From: Bacteriovorax sp.
Lineage (GTDB): Bacteria; Bdellovibrionota; Bacteriovoracia; Bacteriovoracales; Bacteriovoracaceae
Length of the DNA: 38,657 nucleotides
Direction of reading: 5' to 3'
Assembly: GCA_014378525.1 (NCBI GenBank)
Contig: JACMNL010000009.1
Coordinates: 1-38,657, forward strand
Shown: positions 35,322 through 38,657 of the stretch, piece by piece
Position numbering within the stretch: the first letter of the stretch is position 1
Layout of the letters: each line of letters begins with the position of its first letter
Position numbers and translations under genes: made by a program
The notes under the pieces: model-generated
Told to the model about the DNA's origin: nothing
The model's input: only the letters and a program-made list of their open reading frames with translations
Database searches by the model: none

Positions 35322-37028
35322 TTACTCGTAAGCGAGTTCATTGGGGTTATTTTTTGATTCAAAATAAAAGTTTTTATATAGTTCAGGTCTCCAGTTATTA
35401 AACTTTACGACCTTTGAAAACGCTTCATATTGATTTTTACATTCAACTTCAATTTTATTTTTTTCACATCCAACCTTTATGAGCGCCACGACCTGTTCAT
35501 TGCGAAGATATGAATTACGAATATATCCCTGCGGATCAGAAAAAATTTTATCAACATTATCCTTAAAGCCAGCAGTATTGCCCTGGTTAGAATGAAGCAG
35601 AGCGAGTCTCAGGTAAACGACCGGAGCTTTTGGCTTAATCAGTTCGAGACCTTTAATCTTCTCTTCATTTTTAACCAGAGGATCTTTATAAATAACATCC
35701 GACATTAGTTTCGGATAAAATCTGTTATCTGGCTCCATCACTTCAAGTTGCGATACCAGCGTTTTGGCATTAGCATACTTCCCTTGCTTAACAAGACTGT
35801 CTGCCACATTTACGATACTCATTGGTGTTGCTTCTTTTGCATAAGCATAGCTAAAAATACTTTCCGTTGACTCAAAAATATTAATGTAACCAAGATTTAT
35901 GTAAAAAAGAATTCCGGCATAAGCAAATACAAGCGCAGCCGAATATTTAAACTTCGCATTTTTAAAAATTAAAAATAAAGCAGCATACAACCCCAGACTT
36001 GCATTCAACAAATAAGTATCGCTGCAGAAGATTCTCGTAATTTTATAAGTAACAGGTATCAATGGAAGAAAAAAGTAAGCGATGAAACAGAAAACAACAG
36101 CGGCACCAACTCTTCTTTTATATACCCAGAAAAGAAAAATTATCATGAGGACCATTCCCACCATGTTTTCCCACGATCCCTGATAGTGAGAAACCGGAAG
36201 TGAATCAAAAGGAAAAAGAGTCAGATAAAAATATCTTCCGAGGGCCAGAAGAGATAAACCAGGACCATAGGCAGAATCATATTTACCGTCACCGGCCGTA
36301 ATTTGCTCATAAAGTGAGCCATAATAATAAAGATTAATGGCCAGTCCGATGACAGCAATCACGGCGAGAGAAATCAAAAGTTTTTTTCGTTCACTGATTT
36401 TTTTATCAAAATATGAATAAATGAAAACAAATAACGGCCACAAAATGTTAATTGGTTGTGAAAAAACCGCTAAAATATAAAGAATAATTATTCCAGACGA
36501 GTTTTTAAGTGGAGCAGGTGAACTTCTCATCTTTAAAAATAAATAAGTCGCCCACACTGTAAAAAATGTCGATAATAAATGTTTTCTTCCAGCGATCCAG
36601 GCTACCGAGGAAGTGAACACCGGACTTAAGGCATAGAGAAAAACCACACTCCATATCAACCATTGATGATCTTCTTTTTTATCATCAATTAAATCCAGGA
36701 TGCGTTTAAAGAAAAAACAAATCCCTATCCACAACAAAAGATTTGTTAAATGAAATGAATGTAACGGGAAAAATGATTGAAGTTTGAAATCTATAATGTA
36801 ACTAAGATCTCTTACCGGTTGAACATCAAGAATTTTTCCTGCTAAAATTTTTTCTTTATATTCAGTAAACGAATGAAGATTATCAACGCCACCTAAAAGC
36901 AATTGATCATCATAACTAGTAATCGGATCACTCGAAAGTAATGGATAAAAACTAAAGAGCAGCAATGCCGCCAGAAGTATGTAGAGAAAGCGTTGAACCT
37001 TTTGGTTATCTATAAAAAATAATTTCAT
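35322..37028 (-). CDS. Multi-spanning GT-C-like membrane protein with soluble C-terminal tail
   Basis: Integral membrane protein of 568 residues with about ten helices over residues 14-385. After helix 1 comes an acidic pair D40/D41 (TSYDDQLLLGG), the place where GT-C glycosyltransferases keep their catalytic acid. RDLSYIIDFKL followed by HSFHLTNLLLW, and WIAGRKHLLSTFF, match the pattern of TMTC/PMT-like GT-C proteins that transfer sugars from polyprenyl-phosphate donors. Residues 400-560 form a soluble, TPR-like helical tail (SLVKQGKYANAKTLVSQLEV). It is a single-gene unit, divergent from the RRM gene at 37282. The Shine-Dalgarno (GAGG) is 14 bases from the ATG, so the start is less sure. 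Substrate cannot be told from sequence. Confidence 0.75.
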   Translation of the reverse strand: MKLFFIDNQKVQRFLYILLAALLLFSFYPLLSSDPITSYDDQLLLGGVDNLHSFTEYKEKILAGKILDVQPVRDLSYIIDFKLQSFFPLHSFHLTNLLLWIGICFFFKRILDLIDDKKEDHQWLIWSVVFLYALSPVFTSSVAWIAGRKHLLSTFFTVWATYLFLKMRSSPAPLKNSSGIIILYILAVFSQPINILWPLFVFIYSYFDKKISERKKLLISLAVIAVIGLAINLYYYGSLYEQITAGDGKYDSAYGPGLSLLALGRYFYLTLFPFDSLPVSHYQGSWENMVGMVLMIIFLFWVYKRRVGAAVVFCFIAYFFLPLIPVTYKITRIFCSDTYLLNASLGLYAALFLIFKNAKFKYSAALVFAYAGILFYINLGYINIFESTESIFSYAYAKEATPMSIVNVADSLVKQGKYANAKTLVSQLEVMEPDNRFYPKLMSDVIYKDPLVKNEEKIKGLELIKPKAPVVYLRLALLHSNQGNTAGFKDNVDKIFSDPQGYIRNSYLRNEQVVALIKVGCEKNKIEVECKNQYEAFSKVVKFNNWRPELYKNFYFESKNNPNELAYE

Positions 37029-37068
37029 TCATTTAATTATAACCTCAAACCCCTAATTCTATACAAAC

Positions 37069-37088
37069 TTATTCATATTTATGAATAA
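37069..37088. promoter_or_regulatory. Perfect 9-bp inverted repeat, possible operator
   Basis: TTATTCATA (37069-37077), TT, TATGAATAA (37080-37088): a perfect dyad with a 2-base centre in the gap between the divergent GT-C-like gene and the RRM gene. It sits about 40 bases before the GT-C start and overlaps the likely spacer/-35 area of that promoter (TATAGA as candidate -10 on the reverse strand). A dimeric repressor site is the simplest reading. Confidence 0.4.
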
Positions 37089-37119
37089 TCGTCTTTTTTG
37101 AGCTTGCCATGAGGGTCGT

Positions 37120-37251
37120 GTGCCATTTAGAGTCAGGACATCTGATCTAGATCTTGAATTAAAGCAGATTTTCCAAAACGAATTTGTTTTTTTAGTAAGA
37201 TCTCACCATCCTATCCTCAAAACCAAATCAAAATTAACAGTTTTATCACTC
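37120..37251 (+). pseudogene. Possible remnant of a LysR-type regulator effector domain
   Basis: About 44 codons directly upstream of, and in frame with, the RRM gene read PFRVRTSDLDLELKQIF, QNEFVFLVRSHHPILK, TKSKLTVLSL. This resembles the middle of a LysR substrate-binding domain (weakly acidic lead-in, then F-[DE]-E-x-[LF]-V-x-[LV], then [HD]HP-[LI] and a Leu-Thr-x-x-x-Leu ending). No helix-turn-helix or remainder of a LysR gene is present on either side; a stop lies just upstream at 37099. I read it as a gene relic now serving as the RRM leader. Chance similarity or a true N-terminal extension of the RRM protein remain possible. Confidence 0.3.
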
Positions 37252-37281
37252 ACAGTAGTGATGAATATTTTAGGAGTATTT

Positions 37282-37560
37282 ATGTCATCAAAAATTTACG
37301 TAGGAAACCTTGGTTACTCAGTTGAAAACAACATGCTTGCAGATAAATTTGCACAGTTTGGTACAGTTGAATCAGCAAAAGTTATCATGGACCGCGATAC
37401 AAACCGTTCAAAAGGTTTCGGATTCGTAGAAATGTCATCTTCATCTGAAGCTGAAGCTGCGATCGCTGAACTTAACGGAACTGAGTTCGGTGGACGTCAA
37501 ATCAACGTTACTGAAGCGAAGCCAATGGCCCCTCGTGACAACTCAAGCAGACGTTACTAG
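37282..37560 (+). CDS. Small RNA-binding protein, single RRM (1)
   Basis: Single RRM domain of 92 residues. RNP2 is IYVGNL (4-9) and RNP1 is SKGFGFVEM (about 43-51), both with the aromatic RNA-stacking residues; the tail PRDNSSRRY is basic. The frame is open upstream to 37120, but AGGAG at 37272-37276 lies 5 bases before the ATG at 37282 and the paralogues start at the same place (MS-KIYVGNL), so I choose 37282. Bacterial proteins of this type are often cold-induced and may act on RNA folding or decay. It is followed by a strong terminator, so it is a one-gene unit. Confidence 0.95.
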   Translation: MSSKIYVGNLGYSVENNMLADKFAQFGTVESAKVIMDRDTNRSKGFGFVEMSSSSEAEAAIAELNGTEFGGRQINVTEAKPMAPRDNSSRRY

Positions 37561-37580
37561 TTATTAAATAACTTAATAAA

Positions 37581-37620
37581 GAGCGCTTCGGTTGGTGAGA
37601 CTGAAGCGCTCTTTTTTTTT
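37581..37620 (+). terminator. Intrinsic terminator after RRM gene 1
   Basis: GAGCGCTTCGG (37581-37591) pairs with CTGAAGCGCTC (37601-37611), 11 pairs with one G-T, around a 9-base loop, followed by nine T residues. A textbook Rho-independent terminator 20 bases past the stop codon. Confidence 0.93.
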
Positions 37621-37688
37621 ACATTCTGTGAATGTAATAGACAAAAACACGACAACCTTCAATCAACTTTAATTTCCTATGAATTTAC

Positions 37689-37724
37689 TTAAGCCCTATT
37701 GAAATGTTGAGTTTCAAGGCTTAA
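37689..37724 (+). promoter_or_regulatory. Bulged 13-bp hairpin upstream of RRM gene 2
   Basis: TTAAGCC (37689-37695), bulge CTA, TTGAAA (37699-37704), loop TGTTGAG, then TTTCAA (37712-37717) and GGCTTAA (37718-37724). Thirteen perfect pairs with one 3-base bulge, 58 bases before the ATG and with no T-tract after it, so not a terminator. It could be an RNA structure in the leader (for example autoregulation by the RRM protein) or a DNA operator. Confidence 0.45.
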
Positions 37725-37729
37725 TGTTC

Positions 37730-37748
37730 ATTCCGATTCGAATGGAAT
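37730..37748. promoter_or_regulatory. Near-perfect palindrome upstream of RRM gene 2
   Basis: ATTCC-G-ATTCGAAT-GGAAT at 37730-37748 is palindromic apart from one inserted G. It lies 33 bases before the RRM gene 2 start, between the bulged hairpin and the ribosome binding site. It may be an operator or a second leader hairpin. Confidence 0.3.
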
Positions 37749-37781
37749 TGAATCATTTATTTTTTTGCTGATGGAGTCTCA

Positions 37782-38039
37782 ATGTCACAAAAAATTTACG
37801 TCGGAAACTTAGCATCTTCAGTTGTAAATGAAGCACTCGCTGAGAAATTTTCAAAATATGGTTTAGTGTATTCTGCAAAAGTTATTACAGATCGTGAAAC
37901 GAAACGCTCAATGGGTTTTGCTTTTGTTGAGATGGCCTCTAAAGAGGAAGCAGAAAAAGCAATCATGAGTTTAAATGGTTCAGTGATTGAAGGAAAATTA
38001 ATAAACGTTACAGAGGCTCAGAAACCTTTTCTGCACTAG
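37782..38039 (+). CDS. Small RNA-binding protein, single RRM (2), altered RNP1
   Basis: Second single-RRM protein, 85 residues, clearly paralogous to its neighbours. RNP2 IYVGNL is intact. RNP1 reads SMGFAFVEM instead of SKGFGFVEM: the lysine/arginine and the second glycine of the usual motif are replaced, which could weaken or change RNA binding, although the two stacking phenylalanines remain. There is no basic or Gly-rich tail (ends AQKPFLH). GGAG stands about 6 bases before the ATG. Its leader contains two dyads (37689-37748). The convergent CPXCG gene ends 3 bases after its stop, with no terminator visible between. Confidence 0.93.
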   Translation: MSQKIYVGNLASSVVNEALAEKFSKYGLVYSAKVITDRETKRSMGFAFVEMASKEEAEKAIMSLNGSVIEGKLINVTEAQKPFLH

Positions 38040-38041
38040 AC

Positions 38042-38215
38042 TTAACCAGCATCGACTTCCACATCAAATTCTTCCTCCTCATCATTCCATTCGGCGATTA
38101 TGTGCAACGGGTGACAACATACTTCACAATCTATAATGAAGTCCTGCTTCTCGCCTTCTTCGATAAAAATTTCTAATGGGATAGTTTCGAAACAAAAATG
38201 GCATTTGATATTCAT
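38042..38215 (-). CDS. CPXCG-type cysteine-rich zinc-ribbon-like protein
   Basis: Small (57 aa) cytosolic protein with CHFC near the N-terminus and CEVCCHP in the middle, the pattern of the CPXCG cysteine-rich family, here with CHFC in place of CPYC; the acidic tail (NDEEEEFDVEVDAG) is also typical. Likely binds one zinc; function unknown. The frame opens at 38257, but that upstream part is the hairpin and T-tract of a terminator (38243-38270), so the ATG at 38215 is the real start. Its Shine-Dalgarno is weak. Expression needs either read-through from RRM gene 3 or its own promoter in about 27 bases. Confidence 0.82.
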   Translation of the reverse strand: MNIKCHFCFETIPLEIFIEEGEKQDFIIDCEVCCHPLHIIAEWNDEEEEFDVEVDAG

Positions 38216-38242
38216 AGAGTGATCGTAGTCAGAAAAATAGAC

Positions 38243-38270
38243 AAAAAAAAGGGCCATCTTTCGATGACCC
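38243..38270 (-). terminator. Intrinsic terminator after RRM gene 3
   Basis: On the reverse strand GGGTCATC (38270-38263), GAAA tetraloop, GATGGCCC (38258-38251), then eight T residues (38250-38243). Eight pairs including one G-T, closed by a stable GNRA loop: a clear Rho-independent terminator 26 bases past the RRM gene 3 stop. Confidence 0.9.
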
Positions 38271-38296
38271 CATTAATTTTTTTGTTGGTGAAACAA

Positions 38297-38623
38297 TTAG
38301 TAACGGTTTCTTCCGCCACCACCGCCGCCGCCGCCAAATCCACCACGTGATCCACCGCCACGAGAGTCATTTGGAGTCATTGGTTTTGCTTCAGATACAG
38401 TCATTGGACGACCGTCAAATTCTGAACCATTGAATTTGCTGATTGCTTCTTCAGCTTCTTCATCAGTTGACATTTCAATGAATCCGAAACCTTTTGAACG
38501 GCCAGTTTCGCGATCTGTAATAACTTTTGACGAATCAACAGTTCCTACTTCTTCGAATTTTTGTTTTAGGATTGCATCGTTAGCTGAGTACGGAAGATTT
38601 CCGACATAAAGTTTTCTACCCAT
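38297..38623 (-). CDS. Glycine-rich single-RRM RNA-binding protein (3)
   Basis: Third RRM protein, 108 residues. RNP2 LYVGNL (5-10), RNP1 SKGFGFIEM (about 43-51), then a Gly/Arg tail (GGGSRGGF, a run of Gly, GRNRY), as in cold-inducible glycine-rich RNA-binding proteins. AAGGAGG 6 bases before the ATG is a near-perfect ribosome binding site, suggesting high expression. The Gly run is encoded by a tandem GGC/GGT tract at about 38315-38336, prone to length change. It is followed by its own terminator. Upstream control lies mostly beyond the window. Confidence 0.95.
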   Translation of the reverse strand: MGRKLYVGNLPYSANDAILKQKFEEVGTVDSSKVITDRETGRSKGFGFIEMSTDEEAEEAISKFNGSEFDGRPMTVSEAKPMTPNDSRGGGSRGGFGGGGGGGGRNRY

Positions 38624-38657
38624 AATTACCTCCTTAAGGCGTTGGGGCCGCTAAAGA

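Noticed and set aside
37120-37281. N-terminal extension of RRM protein 1
   Set aside because: AGGAG is 5 bases from the ATG at 37282 and the paralogues begin at the same residue; the upstream part is treated as a possible relic.
1-38657. Mobile element, prophage, CRISPR or toxin-antitoxin island
   Set aside because: No transposase, integrase, direct repeats flanking the tRNA genes, regularly spaced repeats or small paired toxin/antitoxin genes were seen.

Overview
The window is AT-rich, gene-dense DNA from a Gram-negative bacterium. Signal peptides, lipoboxes, SurA/parvulin periplasmic chaperones and a predicted outer-membrane barrel all point to a double membrane. No gene fixes the taxon. 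The general style (AT-rich codon use, many lipoproteins, a GYF-TM-TPR protein, small RRM proteins, two Nuo membrane arms) suggests a delta-like lineage such as Bdellovibrionota/Bacteriovoracales, which is an inference only. No insertion sequence, prophage, CRISPR array or rRNA is visible.

Layout. (1) 1-9137, minus strand: mfd, a parvulin isomerase, a SurA-like chaperone, pdxA and uvrA (cut by the window edge). The two ends of this run, Mfd and UvrA, are partners in transcription-coupled excision repair; surA-pdxA is a pairing also known from enterobacteria. (2) 9233-24104, plus strand: 14 complex I genes in one tight run, made of two successive nuoA-H-J-K-L-M-N sets. Only the seven membrane subunits are present, each twice; none of the peripheral-arm genes (B, C, D, E, F, G, I) is here. 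The copies differ in length and in signature motifs, so this is not a recent duplication. A GYF-TM-TPR protein follows 10 bases later. (3) 27422-27817: three tRNA genes (Ser-UGA, Ser-GCU, Arg-ACG) with two near-consensus sigma70-type promoters. (4) 27923-30235: a lipoprotein, a slipin (SPFH) protein and a second lipoprotein. (5) 30357-35096: two stand-alone receiver proteins on the plus strand, converging with a tight minus-strand operon for a DUF3034-type outer-membrane protein, an exported truncated haemoglobin, a CheA-like membrane sensor kinase and an exported cupredoxin. I read this as a possible envelope gas/redox sensing system. (6) 35322-37028: a GT-C-type membrane protein with a soluble C-terminal tail. 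(7) 37282-38623: three small single-RRM RNA-binding proteins and a CPXCG zinc-ribbon-like protein, with two clear intrinsic terminators and several dyads in the leaders.

The two most interesting items are the doubled, arm-less Nuo membrane module and the haemoglobin/cupredoxin/kinase/receiver cluster. A possible LysR-type remnant in the leader of the first RRM gene, and the 13-bp hairpin in the leader of the second, also deserve a look.
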